DNA of 64,000 bases from Radiobacillus deserti (GTDB taxonomy: Bacteria > Bacillota > Bacilli > Bacillales > Amphibacillaceae). The stretch spans positions 558,001 through 622,000 of the forward strand of contig NZ_CP041666.1 in the NCBI RefSeq assembly GCF_007301515.1. Direction: 5' to 3'. The notes below the pieces were generated by a model. That model searched no databases, was not told the origin of the DNA, and worked only from the letters and a program-made list of their open reading frames with translations. This document shows, piece by piece, positions 33,417-42,110 of the stretch. A program made the translations under genes and the position numbers. Positions within the stretch are counted from its first letter, which is position 1; every line of letters begins with the position of its first letter.

Positions 33417-33923
33417 ATGGATATAACAATTGAGAAATTACATGACACTGATGCTGAAAATTTATATAAGTTTGAGCTTGAAAACAGAATTTTTTTTGAG
33501 GAAATGGTACCAAGTCGTGGGGATGATTACTACAACTTCGAGACATTTAAAGAAAGGAATAAAGCCTTACTGGATGAACAAGCGCAAGGGTTATCTTATT
33601 TCTATTTAATTAAAAATAAGGATGGCTCTATTGTTGGAAGAATGAATTTAGTAGATATTGAAAACGGTTTAGGGCATATCGGTTATAGAGTGGGAAAAGC
33701 ATATACTGGAAAAGGAATTGCTAATAGAGCATTGAAACTTTTATTAGAAACTATAAGAAATAAGCAAGGAATAAAAGAGGTTTCCGCGAAGACAACTACT
33801 AATAATATGGCCTCTCAAAAAGTCTTAGAGAAAAACGGATTTAAGTATATGGCAGCAAGTGATGAAGAATTTTTAATGAATGGACAAAAGGTAAAGTTTG
33901 TTTATTATCTGCTGACAAATTAA
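33417..33923 (+). CDS. GNAT acetyltransferase, RimJ/RimL type
   Basis: A 168-residue acetyl-CoA-dependent N-acetyltransferase. The acetyl-CoA loop is seen in GYRVGKAYTGKGIANRALKL, and the C-terminal part TTTNNMASQKVLEKNGFKYM is typical of ribosomal-protein acetyltransferase relatives. The start is the ATG 33417 behind TGGTGGGA; TTG 33402 lies before the ribosome site. The substrate could be a protein N-terminus or a small amine. It appears intact. Confidence 0.85.
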   Translation: MDITIEKLHDTDAENLYKFELENRIFFEEMVPSRGDDYYNFETFKERNKALLDEQAQGLSYFYLIKNKDGSIVGRMNLVDIENGLGHIGYRVGKAYTGKGIANRALKLLLETIRNKQGIKEVSAKTTTNNMASQKVLEKNGFKYMAASDEEFLMNGQKVKFVYYLLTN

Positions 33924-34210
33924 AATATTCTTCTACATAAGGGGGCGTTTGTGAAATAAGGGCAATTGCTTCTTGTGCTAAGATCCAGTTCAAAGCATCT
34001 TTGAACATTCAGACCTTTCAGAAATGCTCCAAATTGCCAACTTTATAATTTTGGTTGTTATTTTGTATTTTGTTATTGAAAAAGTGGTGAGTGATTCAGC
34101 TAAATGGGGTGTTGATCTAAGAAGGATTGTGCTTTTTTTATGGAATTTATTGTAGAAAAGGAACAGGTTAATGAAAGATGGAACATAAAAAAGGAAGGGG
34201 AGGTAAATTT
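33924..34210. other. Gap between the GNAT and S66 genes
   Basis: About 290 bp. No gene, strong hairpin or clear promoter seen; a GGGGAGGT ribosome site at its end serves the S66 gene. Confidence 0.35.
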
Positions 34211-35119
34211 ATGAACAAACCACGTGCTTTGAAAAAGGGTGACCGAGTAGCGATTATTGCACCAGCTGGTCCAACTGACAAAGAGCAACTTACACAAGGC
34301 ATACGTGTACTTGAAGAGAGGGGACTAGATGTCGTCCTTGGACGACACGTGTTCGATGTGGAGGAAGACATAGACATATTGGACCAAAATCGGCTCTTTG
34401 ATTTGCACGAAGCCTTTAGAAATCCTTCTATTAGAGGCATTTTTTGTGCAAATGGAGGATTCGGTACAGCTAGAATCGCTCCTAAGATTGATTATGCAAT
34501 GATAAAAGGAAATCCTAAGATATTTTGGGGATACAGTGATATTACATATCTGCTTAATGCAATTCAAAACTTCAGTAATTTAGTTACTTTTCACGGACCG
34601 ATGGTTGCATCCGACCTAAATGACGAAGAACGAACCACAGAGACAGAATCCTCGATCTTATCTTTGTTTACGGGTGAACCTTTGACCTATGACTCTAGAA
34701 ACTCGCCCCTCAACACCATTACATACGGAACAGGAGAAGGACGTTTGATCGGTGGGAATCTAACCTTGCTAACAAATGGGCTAGGAACGCCATATCAAGT
34801 AAATACGAACGGAGCAATCCTCCTAATCGAGGAAGTTCAAGAACCTGCTTTTAAGGTGAATTTAATGCTTACTCACCTTCAACAAGCTGGGTTGTTTGAT
34901 ACTGTCAAAGGTGTGGTCATTGGTAATTTCCAAGCGGAACCAGACGAACATAAGAAAATTAAAAAAGTGCTGCAAGATTTTTTTACCAGAGTATCATTCC
35001 CTGTTGTTGAGAATTTTCATATTGGTCATTGTCAGCCCAATTATGGGGTGCCGCTAGGAGTGAATGCAAAACTTACAACGTCGCCACCTCGTCTTGAAGT
35101 CGATTCTGGTGTTAGGTAA
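34211..35119 (+). CDS. S66-family LD-carboxypeptidase (MccF/LdcA-like)
   Basis: A 302-residue serine peptidase. N-terminal ALKKGDRVAIIAPAGP, the nucleophile elbow GYSDIT, and downstream Glu and His regions (LLIEEVQEPAFKVN, FHIGHCQPNYGVPLG) match peptidase S66. Members cleave L,D-bonds in muropeptides, and some detoxify microcin-type antibiotics. The ATG is behind GGGGAGGT; an earlier in-frame ATG at 34178 precedes the ribosome site. No signal peptide, so it acts in the cytoplasm. Confidence 0.9.
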   Translation: MNKPRALKKGDRVAIIAPAGPTDKEQLTQGIRVLEERGLDVVLGRHVFDVEEDIDILDQNRLFDLHEAFRNPSIRGIFCANGGFGTARIAPKIDYAMIKGNPKIFWGYSDITYLLNAIQNFSNLVTFHGPMVASDLNDEERTTETESSILSLFTGEPLTYDSRNSPLNTITYGTGEGRLIGGNLTLLTNGLGTPYQVNTNGAILLIEEVQEPAFKVNLMLTHLQQAGLFDTVKGVVIGNFQAEPDEHKKIKKVLQDFFTRVSFPVVENFHIGHCQPNYGVPLGVNAKLTTSPPRLEVDSGVR

Positions 35120-35280
35120 ATAGTAATGTGTATGGAAGTGCACAACTTCCTATTATTCAACTAAAGGGTAGCGTTAATCTTAGAAGGGATAACGCTATTT
35201 TTGTTGAACTTATTTAATTATAGGAGCATTAGAGTGTAACAAAGGATGTCTGGAATTAGAGGAAGAGAAAGGAGACCAAT

Positions 35281-35760
35281 ATGGAGCCGAAGTGGGAAAC
35301 AATTGTTATGGATGGATGGGAAAACAAAGATGATGAGACTAAACTAATAGAATATTTCTTGGAAGTTGTAGACAAATATCCAAATTCAGCAAGGGCAAAA
35401 TTTGAATTGGCTAATGCTCATGATTTTACAGGACAAGAGAAAAAGGCGATTTCGCTATATGAAGATGCAATCAGCACAGGTCTTGATGCCGAGTACGAAG
35501 CATATGCCTTATTACAATTAGGTAGTTCTTTAAGAAATGTCGGGAGAATAGACGATGCCATAAGAATATTATCTGATGCTGAACAACGTTATCCTGAACT
35601 CCCTTCTATCTCTATGTTTCTTGGTCTTGCTTTGCACGATAAAAATAGAAATGCTGATGCATTAAGAAAAACACTGAATGTGATGTTAATGAAAGTGATA
35701 ACTCCCGATATAGAACGGTATAGAATGGCTTTAGAGAACTACATTAAAGATATTAAATGA
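35281..35760 (+). CDS. Tetratricopeptide-repeat protein
   Basis: A 159-residue soluble protein with about three TPR-like repeats (ARAKFELANAHDFTGQEKKA, YALLQLGSSLRNVGRIDDA, MFLGLALHDKNRNADA). Similar small TPR proteins are common in Bacillaceae with unknown roles, probably protein binding. The ATG is behind AAAGGAG. It stands alone, with remnants downstream. Confidence 0.7.
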   Translation: MEPKWETIVMDGWENKDDETKLIEYFLEVVDKYPNSARAKFELANAHDFTGQEKKAISLYEDAISTGLDAEYEAYALLQLGSSLRNVGRIDDAIRILSDAEQRYPELPSISMFLGLALHDKNRNADALRKTLNVMLMKVITPDIERYRMALENYIKDIK

Positions 35761-35987
35761 TAAGAAGTGTTATTCCATTAACGGGGGCTTCAGTTCAATA
35801 ACTTGGATATATAGACATTATTTTTTCGTTTTGTTATGTACCTTTTCCATAATTTATCAGAACAATGATTATGAGATGTCTTGTTATTAGAGGCTGAAAA
35901 TGGGGGTGTGGCTAGGAGGAGAATGGAGTTTTGTTCCTTTTATAGTTGGAATAAAATAATTAATTGTATCGGAGGGCTAATTAAAAA
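35761..35987. other. Gap before the GyrI-like remnant
   Basis: About 225 bp without a recognisable gene or strong site. Confidence 0.3.
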
Positions 35988-36385
35988 ATGAAATTATTTC
36001 TGGTCAATAGCATAAGAACAAATAATTTTAATGATGAACAAATGATGGGGAAAATCAAAAATATGTGGGAAGAAGCCTATAGAAATCTGAAACATCATCA
36101 AACAAATATTTTTGGAGTTTATTATGACTAGGAGAGTGACTATAAAGGTGATTATTCATTAAGCGTTGGTATTGAAGAACATTATGGGAAATCTGTTATT
36201 GAAATACCAAAAAACGAGAAATACGAAATTTTTAAAGTGGATACTACCGACGAAAAGGTGTTATTAATACTTGGAGTAAGATATGGGAACAAGAGGATGC
36301 TGGTTTGTTAGAGAGGGCCTATACATATGATTATGAAAAATATTCAACTAATGGGGAGATTGAAATTTACATAGCAATAAAGTAA
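35988..36385 (+). pseudogene. GyrI-like/effector-binding domain protein, broken
   Basis: ATG 35988 behind GGAGGG. The first 47 codons (MKLFLVNSIRTNNFND and on) end at TAG 36129-36131. The same frame resumes with DYSLSVGIEEHYG, and a later frameshift near 36270 puts the tail (KIWEQEDAGLLERAYTYDYE, ending EIYIAIK) in another frame. The layout matches AraC effector-binding/GyrI-like proteins of about 130 residues, which bind small ligands. Confidence 0.7.
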
Positions 36386-36452
36386 TTTAAAGTCTGTGTT
36401 CTTTGTTCGCTTCAGGGGGGGCTTGTCAAATAAAGTGTGTAAGTCCTGAAAG

Positions 36453-36716
36453 TTAAATGTATTTCCGAACCCTGCTTTCTAACTGATCGTGTACTAATAG
36501 CTGGTTCATGACCATCGACCAGTTTTGGATATGGCCACCTTCCCATTTGGTTTCAAGTTCTTTCACACGTAAAAATAGGACTTTTAAGAGAGCGTTCTCG
36601 TTAGGGAATGCTCCTTTTTTCGTTACTTTTCGGAAGCTGGAATGAATACTTTCTACGGCATTGGTTGTGTACATCACCTTACGAATAGCACTTCCGTAAT
36701 CAAAGAGTTGTTCCAC
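36453..36716 (-). pseudogene. IS256-family transposase, C-terminal remnant
   Basis: 87 codons matching the end of Mutator-type (IS256) transposases: YTTNAVESIHSSFRKVTKKG, FPNENALLKVLFLRV, WSMVMNQLLVH. The catalytic core upstream is absent, so it is a leftover of an old insertion. Confidence 0.82.
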
Positions 36717-36893
36717 AAGATGAAAGTTTCTTGTTCATACATCAATGGCTTCAGGATAGAATTTTTTGACCTCTAGTGTCTTGCTTTTACAAAAAAACAA
36801 ATGCTAGAGGTCTTTCTTATGAAATAAGAGTTATATTATCACTTTTTAAATCTAAGATTATAATAGATCTCATATTGGACCTTTTCCATAAAC

Positions 36894-37322
36894 CTATGCA
36901 AAAAATTTAGTTTGTAAAGTTTTAATTGCTGCTTCCATTTCTTTTAGTTCTGACTCTGTCAAATTGTTAATTCGCTCTTGAAATCTTATTTCAAGCTGTC
37001 GAAACACTTTATTCATTAGCGCCGTTCCATTCTCTGTAAGACGAATGTCAAATTTGCGCCGGTCATTCGGATCCATAATTTTTTCGCATAGTTTGCTTTC
37101 CATTAATTTTTTTAACTCACGGCTAGAATTCGGTAAAGATAAATGTAAGCATTCACTGATTTCACTTAGAGTGACAGGTTGGCTAACTGTAATGAACTCT
37201 AATATTTTGTATTGAACGGTCGTTATGTTTTCAATTTTGATATCTTTTGTCATATCGTTTGTTACTTGATGTACGGATGCAGTAAATCGAACAAACTGTT
37301 GGAAAAGCTTACCTCTGTCCAT
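36894..37322 (-). CDS. MarR family transcriptional regulator
   Basis: A 142-residue winged-helix repressor starting at ATG 37322 behind AGGAGGTG. The wHTH is seen in PVTLSEISECLHLSLPNSSR, then ELKKLMESKLCEKIMDPNDR. MarR proteins usually control a divergent gene, here a quinone-reductase-like gene that is now frameshifted. The shared intergenic region holds TTATCA half-sites and an inverted repeat (37410-37425). The ligand is unknown. Confidence 0.87.
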   Translation of the reverse strand: MDRGKLFQQFVRFTASVHQVTNDMTKDIKIENITTVQYKILEFITVSQPVTLSEISECLHLSLPNSSRELKKLMESKLCEKIMDPNDRRKFDIRLTENGTALMNKVFRQLEIRFQERINNLTESELKEMEAAIKTLQTKFFA

Positions 37323-37409
37323 ATAAAACACCTCCTTAACAAATTATCAAATACATTATCAAAAAACAATTATCAATTGACAACTAAATCAGATTGCTGT
37401 TAATATTTA

Positions 37410-37425
37410 GTTATCAAATGATAAC
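37410..37425. promoter_or_regulatory. Candidate MarR operator
   Basis: GTTATCA-AA-TGATAAC is an inverted repeat with 7-bp arms. Three further ATTATCAA-type half-sites lie between it and the marR start (37338-37380), the usual arrangement for a MarR-controlled divergent promoter. Confidence 0.6.
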
Positions 37426-37442
37426 AAATGAGGTGCTTAAAG

Positions 37443-38046
37443 GTGAATGTTTTAATTGTTTTTACCCATCCAAATCACCAAAGCTTGAGCTATGCATTTT
37501 TGCAAGAGGTACTCCGAGGTTGTGAGGCAAACGATGTTATACAAAATGTTCAAGTTTTAGATTTATATGCTGATCATTTTAATCCGGTCCTTGAATTTGG
37601 GGAGAAAAAGAGGAGAAGAGATATGTATAAAGATCCAGAATTAGAAAAGTATCGTAATCAACTATCATGGGCTGAAAAGATTATTTTTATATACCCTATA
37701 TGGTGGGGGAAGACCTCCTGCTATGTTAATGGGCTATATTGATAAAATATTTGCTTCGGGTTTTGCTTACAAAGATAATGGTAAGTTGTTACCAGAAGGT
37801 TTGTTGAAAGGTAAATCAGTCGTATGTATTTCTGTGATGAAAGGACCAGCTTTTTATCCAATGTTTTGGCTGAATAACGCCCATAAAGTTTTAATGCGTA
37901 AAGCATTATTCAAATACGTAGGTATTAAAAAGGTAAAGTTTTTTGAGTTTGGGAATATGGAGAATACAAAAGGGAAACATCAGAAAAAAATAAATAAAGT
38001 ATATAAGTATTTTCGAACATTGAATAACCTTAGCTTAACATCATAA
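37443..38046 (+). pseudogene. NAD(P)H quinone oxidoreductase (flavodoxin fold), frameshifted
   Basis: GTG 37443 behind GAGGTG. The first frame gives NVLIVFTHPNHQSLSYAFLQ and ENDs with IFIYPIWWGK. One extra A near 37713 then shifts to the frame continuing PPAMLMGYIDKIFASGFAY to 38046. This is the NQO/MdaB-type fold that binds FMN or FAD and reduces quinones. A single insertion is the only defect seen. Confidence 0.82.
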
Positions 38047-38290
38047 TAATCAACTGCTATTTTCCTTTATTAAGATCAGAGAAAGTAGGAATTGTGAAAG
38101 CAACCATCAGGGCTATATCTTTACTTGAAGCCAAAAATAATAGGGATGTATTTATCAAGATGCTGAGTCATTGCTTGTCTTTCAAAGGTCTTCAAAAAAC
38201 ACATAAAATTGACGAGTGTCCAAGCCAAATTTATCCAAACCTTACATTATTACAGAATTTCCTCATACAATTTTGTAGAGGTGATGTTAA

Positions 38291-38731
38291 GTGGCGAGAG
38301 TTAAATATACAGAGCAAGACGTCAATGTCATGGCACGGATGATGAGGGCTGAAGCTGAGGGTGAAGGACGACTTGGGATGCTGATGGTTGGGAATGTCAT
38401 TGTCAATCGATTGAAAGCGAATTGTCTTGATTTTGAAGGGTTAAGGTCTATAAATGACGTTATCTTCCAAGTTCAAGGAGGAAACTATTCCTTTGAAGCC
38501 GTGCAGAAAGGGAATGTTTTTTATCAACGGGCAAGAGAAGTGGAGAAAAAACTAGCGAGAGCAGCATTAAATTATTGGAGACAACAACCAGCTAAGTATG
38601 CGCTCTGGTACTTTAACCCGTATGGAGAGTGTCCTCCTACATGGTATAATCAACCGTTTACAGGGCAGTATAAGCAACATTGTTATTATGAACCGATAGC
38701 TAATACGTGTGAAGGTGCGTATCGGTACTAA
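38291..38731 (+). CDS. cwlJ: Cell wall hydrolase CwlJ (spore germination)
   Basis: A 146-residue SleB-type hydrolase domain without a signal peptide, as in CwlJ, which sits in the spore coat and degrades cortex peptidoglycan during germination. Landmarks: DVNVMARMMRAEAEGEG, GMLMVGNVIVNRL and YNQPFTGQYKQHCYYEP. GTG start behind AGAGGTGATG. Bacillus cwlJ is often followed by gerQ; here the next gene is an unrelated convergent CPBP gene. Confidence 0.92.
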   Translation: MARVKYTEQDVNVMARMMRAEAEGEGRLGMLMVGNVIVNRLKANCLDFEGLRSINDVIFQVQGGNYSFEAVQKGNVFYQRAREVEKKLARAALNYWRQQPAKYALWYFNPYGECPPTWYNQPFTGQYKQHCYYEPIANTCEGAYRY

Positions 38732-38735
38732 AGGG

Positions 38736-38762
38736 AATCCCCGCGAGTTGTGGGGATTTTTT
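38736..38762 (+). terminator. Terminator after cwlJ
   Basis: AATCCCC (38736-38742) pairs with GGGGATT (38752-38758), then a TTTTTT tail. Confidence 0.85.
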
Positions 38763-38775
38763 GGTGCCCTTTTTT

Positions 38776-38834
38776 GGTGCCTGTCACTTCCCGAATCGTG
38801 TCGAATTCGACACAATCCGGGAAGTGACAGGCAC
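38776..38834. repeat. REP-like palindrome, copy 1
   Basis: A near-perfect palindrome with outer GGTGCCTGTCAC / GTGACAGGCACT arms and TGTCGAA/TTCGACA at the centre. It ends exactly at the stop codon of the convergent CPBP gene. Same family as 40401, 46217, 50038 and 50747. Confidence 0.9.
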
Positions 38835-39515
38835 TCAGGCCATTGCTGTGAGGATAACTCCTAGTCCATTCACGGTGCCGTGAATAAGGATGGCTGGTAC
38901 GATCGATCCTGTTTTTTCATACGTCCAAGCAAATATTAAACCAGATAGGAAGTTAATCGGTAACGTATTATAGGTTGGAATATGGACAAGCGTGAAAATG
39001 ATGGAGCTAGCTACCAATCCAATCCCGACTCCCCATTTTGCCCGGAACCATTTATAAAGGAAACCGCGATAGAATATTTCCTCATAAACTGGTGAGATAA
39101 TGGCGGCTGAAATAAAACCAATACTAAACGTGAAGCCATTCATATCTTGCTTTAAAGATTTTGTTTTATGATTATCTATTCCGATTTGTAATACATCCAT
39201 AATGGCTACAATCGAAATACTAGCAACGATTAGCAGGATGGTCCAACCCAACATTCGTATCCAATATTGTTTTGAAAAACTACGTACGCCCACCTCGTCC
39301 CATCCTAACTGGTGTGGTTTCAATGCAACTAGGTAGACACTCGTTGTGAATACAATAGCCATTACCAAGCCAATGGATGTACCAGTGTACAAATCATTTT
39401 GAATTACCTCGTTTAAAAGATAGTACAACAAGCCTTCAATCATGAATGGTACGAATAGGAACGTAACGATTAACAAATAAATGAGTTCCTTGTAGCCCCA
39501 ACTATTTTTCTCCAA
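38835..39515 (-). CDS. CPBP family intramembrane metalloprotease
   Basis: A 226-residue membrane protein with about 7 hydrophobic segments. The glutamate motif PVYEEIFYRGFLYKW and the later LVHIPTYN and ILIHGTVNG histidines are the conserved CPBP (Abi/CAAX protease) residues. Such proteases act on membrane substrates, sometimes in bacteriocin immunity. ATG 39515 behind AGGAGGAAG. Divergent from the MerR-type regulator, which may control it. Confidence 0.88.
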   Translation of the reverse strand: MEKNSWGYKELIYLLIVTFLFVPFMIEGLLYYLLNEVIQNDLYTGTSIGLVMAIVFTTSVYLVALKPHQLGWDEVGVRSFSKQYWIRMLGWTILLIVASISIVAIMDVLQIGIDNHKTKSLKQDMNGFTFSIGFISAAIISPVYEEIFYRGFLYKWFRAKWGVGIGLVASSIIFTLVHIPTYNTLPINFLSGLIFAWTYEKTGSIVPAILIHGTVNGLGVILTAMA

Positions 39516-39560
39516 CTATACTTCCTCCTAACAAATCTATGTTATATATAGAATAAAGGG

Positions 39561-39573
39561 TGACGTAACGTAA
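39561..39573. promoter_or_regulatory. Possible MerR-type operator
   Basis: TGACGTAACGTAA is an imperfect dyad (ACGT on both sides of a central A) in the divergent region between the CPBP and merR-like genes. MerR proteins bind such dyads between the -35 and -10; promoter boxes are not clear here. Confidence 0.35.
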
Positions 39574-39600
39574 TCTGCAAGTAGGGAGGAGGATTTTTTT

Positions 39601-40359
39601 ATGACGTACTTATCAACGGGAGAGGTAGCAAAGAAATTGAACGTCTCATTAAGGACGATTCGTTATTATGACAACATTGATTTGGTTAAACCTACGATGA
39701 AGAAGGAAGATGGAACGCGATTTTACACACCAGACGATATCGTGATGCTCCAGAAGGTCCTACTTTTGAAAGCTACTTCTATGCCCTTAAAGAATATCGA
39801 AAAAGTCATCAACCATATTACAATTCAAGAGGTTTTAGCTATTCATAAAGAACAACTAGAGCAGGATTTCGAGCAGTTATCGGAATCTTTAAGCCACACT
39901 AATACCTTGATAAATACGGTAAAACTTGAAGGGGACATTCAGTGGGAGCACTTGTTGCCGCTATTATTAGAAGATCGGGTGTCGAGACAGAAAAGAAAGA
40001 CAGAGGCCATGGATGACTTATTCACGGATGAAGAGCAAATGATATTGAGTGAACAGCTACCTAAAATGGAGACAGATTCAACAGATGTTACAAAGTGGAT
40101 GAACATTATTAAGAGAATTGAGCTATGCTTGGCGGAAGGGAAGTCTCCTAGATCGGAAGAGGGGAGGCTAATTGCGGAAGATACGTTGATACTATCGAAT
40201 GAAATGTTTAATGGAAACGCGGAGCTAGAGCAGAAATTCTGGGAAGCTCGTAAGTCCGAGACGCAGTCTGCTGATTTGAACTTATACCCGGTTAATAATG
40301 CGGTAATGATGTTTATGGAAGAAGCTATAGAAGGTTTGGAGAAGGCAACTGGTAAATAA
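39601..40359 (+). CDS. MerR family transcriptional regulator
   Basis: A 252-residue regulator. The N-terminal MerR wHTH (LSTGEVAKKLNVSLRTIRYY, then DNIDLVKPTMKK) is followed by a long dimer helix and a C-terminal effector region with the segment DDLFTDEEQMI, resembling TipAS-like antibiotic- or ligand-recognition domains. ATG behind GGGAGGAGG. Divergent from the CPBP protease gene, its likely target. Ligand unknown. Confidence 0.87.
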   Translation: MTYLSTGEVAKKLNVSLRTIRYYDNIDLVKPTMKKEDGTRFYTPDDIVMLQKVLLLKATSMPLKNIEKVINHITIQEVLAIHKEQLEQDFEQLSESLSHTNTLINTVKLEGDIQWEHLLPLLLEDRVSRQKRKTEAMDDLFTDEEQMILSEQLPKMETDSTDVTKWMNIIKRIELCLAEGKSPRSEEGRLIAEDTLILSNEMFNGNAELEQKFWEARKSETQSADLNLYPVNNAVMMFMEEAIEGLEKATGK

Positions 40360-40380
40360 CGCGTTTACCAGTTTTTTATT
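40347..40380 (+). terminator. Terminator overlapping the merR-like stop codon
   Basis: AACTGGTAAA (40347-40356) pairs with TTTACCAGTT (40364-40373), followed by TTTTTATT. The TAA of the gene is at the loop edge. Confidence 0.87.
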
Positions 40381-40400
40381 GTTTTAATGTAGCTTTGGAC

Positions 40401-40441
40401 ATTCGACGATTATTGACAAATTCCGGGGCGTGACAGGCACC
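40401..40441. repeat. REP-like palindrome, right half only (copy 2)
   Basis: ATTCGAC...GGGGCGTGACAGGCACC corresponds to the right arm of the palindromes at 46217 and 50038; the left arm is missing. It lies in the leader of the second methyltransferase gene. Confidence 0.75.
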
Positions 40442-40534
40442 ACTATTGTAGATATAATAGGTGGGATTGTTCAAATTTCTTTTATACGTGGTATGTTGAT
40501 ATATAGAGTTAAATTGGGGGAGGAGGAACTCGAG

Positions 40535-41926
40535 ATGACGAATGTAAAGCCGGAAACGATGGTTACAGAAATAAGTCACTTAGATAATAAAGGTGCTGGG
40601 CGTGCAGTTGTATGGAGAGATACCGGTGAAGTGAATAAGAAGAAGCTGAAGCTGACGATTCCACAAACCTTACCTGGTGAACAGGTAAAGGTAACAGTGG
40701 ATCAGCCAGATAGAAAAAGAAGAAAAGCGCTCCCAGACGAAATTATAGAAGCTAACCCGGAGCGTGTAGTTCCACCATGTCCACACTTCGAACGTTGTGG
40801 TGGCTGTGTATGGCAGCACTGGGATTACAAAGGCCAGCTAAAGCACAAAACCGAGCATGTCAAAGAAGTATTGGCAGAACAAGGCTTTGACCCAGCGCTT
40901 GTAAAAGATACAATTGGCATGGAAAACCCATGGCATTATCGGAACAAGATGGAATTCACGTTTGCTCCAGATGGTTCTCTTGGGTTACATGAACAAGGTA
41001 ATTTTAGAAAAGTCATTTCACTGGAAACTTGTCTGATTGCTGGTAAAGAAATGGTGGAAGCAACGATGGAGGTTGCGGAATGGACGAAAGCACATAGTCT
41101 AGCTGGCTATGATAAGGACAAGCATGAAGGATTACTTCGTCACTTAATGGTACGTCAATCCTTTGCGACTGGTGAAATAATGTTGGGTGTTTTTGCTACG
41201 GAAGCACCGGAAGGAAAGCTAGAAGCGGCCGTGGAAGACTTAAAAGATCGAATTGAAGCGAAGTTCCCACAAGTGAAAAGCTTGATGTGGCTAGAAAATA
41301 GAGATTGGGCGGATCGTACACAATCTGAGAAAAGTCATATTCTTGCTGGTCGTGACTTTATATATGATGAAATGGATGGCTACCGTTACCGTCTTTGGTT
41401 CGATACTTTCTTCCAAACGAATCCAACGCAAGCACAAAAGCTAATCGATTTAGCAATCGAAATGGGACAACCGAAGAAAACGGAAAAAATGATCGATCTT
41501 TTCTGTGGAGTAGGGACATTCTCCCTTCCTTTCGCTAGCAAAGTTGAGAAACTAGCAGGAATCGAAATTGTAGAAACATCGATTGAATCTGCAAAACGAA
41601 ATGCTCAGGATAATGGGTTAGACAACACGTATTTTCTTGCAAAGGATGCTAGAAGAGGAATCGATCAGATTCTAGAAGAGTTTGGAGCTCCAGAGCTTCT
41701 TTTACTAGACCCACCGCGTTCTGGTGCAGGTGGAAAAGTCATGCGCCGAATTGGCCGTTCTAAGCCAGAGCGTATTGTATATGTATCGTGTAATCCGGAT
41801 ACGTTTGCAACCGATATAAAAGAATTAGAAGCATTTGGATACGAGCTGAAAGATGTACAGCCTGTGGATTTGTTTCCGCATACCGTACATGTTGAGTTGG
41901 TTGCACAGTTAGAGTTAAATATCTGA
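40535..41926 (+). CDS. Second RlmCD/RumA-family rRNA uracil-5-methyltransferase
   Basis: A 463-residue paralog of the enzyme at 17664. TRAM domain (NKGAGRAVVWRDTGEV), 4Fe-4S cysteines in CPHFERCGGCVWQHW, SAM motif DLFCGVGTFSLPF and catalytic VSCNPDTFATD are all present. Bacillus also carries two members, YefA (RlmCD) and YerS; this resembles the second. The start is the ATG 40535 behind GGGGGAGGAGGAA; the frame is open further upstream, but without a ribosome site and across a repeat. Target base not known. Confidence 0.9.
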   Translation: MTNVKPETMVTEISHLDNKGAGRAVVWRDTGEVNKKKLKLTIPQTLPGEQVKVTVDQPDRKRRKALPDEIIEANPERVVPPCPHFERCGGCVWQHWDYKGQLKHKTEHVKEVLAEQGFDPALVKDTIGMENPWHYRNKMEFTFAPDGSLGLHEQGNFRKVISLETCLIAGKEMVEATMEVAEWTKAHSLAGYDKDKHEGLLRHLMVRQSFATGEIMLGVFATEAPEGKLEAAVEDLKDRIEAKFPQVKSLMWLENRDWADRTQSEKSHILAGRDFIYDEMDGYRYRLWFDTFFQTNPTQAQKLIDLAIEMGQPKKTEKMIDLFCGVGTFSLPFASKVEKLAGIEIVETSIESAKRNAQDNGLDNTYFLAKDARRGIDQILEEFGAPELLLLDPPRSGAGGKVMRRIGRSKPERIVYVSCNPDTFATDIKELEAFGYELKDVQPVDLFPHTVHVELVAQLELNI

Positions 41927-42019
41927 ACTAAACGCTAACCGACTACAATCCTTGCAGAGATGTCTACTTCCGAAATGGAAGTAGGCATTTGTTTATTGGT
42001 CGGAGAGGCAATAATGAAA

Positions 42020-42064
42020 GAAAGCCGGTTACATCCTATCAGGGAAGAAACCGGCTTTCCTTTC
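42020..42064. terminator. Terminator between the methyltransferase and opuF operons
   Basis: GAAAGCCGGTT (42020-42030) pairs with AACCGGCTTTC (42049-42059) across an 18-nt loop, with T-rich flanks. Shared by two convergent units. A second weaker hairpin (TCTACTTCC/GGAAGTAGG) lies near 41970. Confidence 0.75.
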
Positions 42065-42110
42065 TAGTTGCGATTCAATGGCAAATTGTAGATTTAGTTA
42101 GTCCCATGGT

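Noticed and set aside
33924..34210. tRNA or riboswitch in the gap before the S66 gene
   Set aside because: No cloverleaf, T-box or conserved riboswitch core could be seen; no tRNA gene was found anywhere in the window.
36768..36812. Hairpin ACCTCTAG/CTAGAGGT as terminator of the marR gene
   Set aside because: The T-rich side is on the plus strand while marR is on the minus strand, and the loop is over 20 nt.
38094..38342. 82-codon frame before cwlJ
   Set aside because: It overlaps the cwlJ start, has no good ribosome site and shows no recognisable domain.
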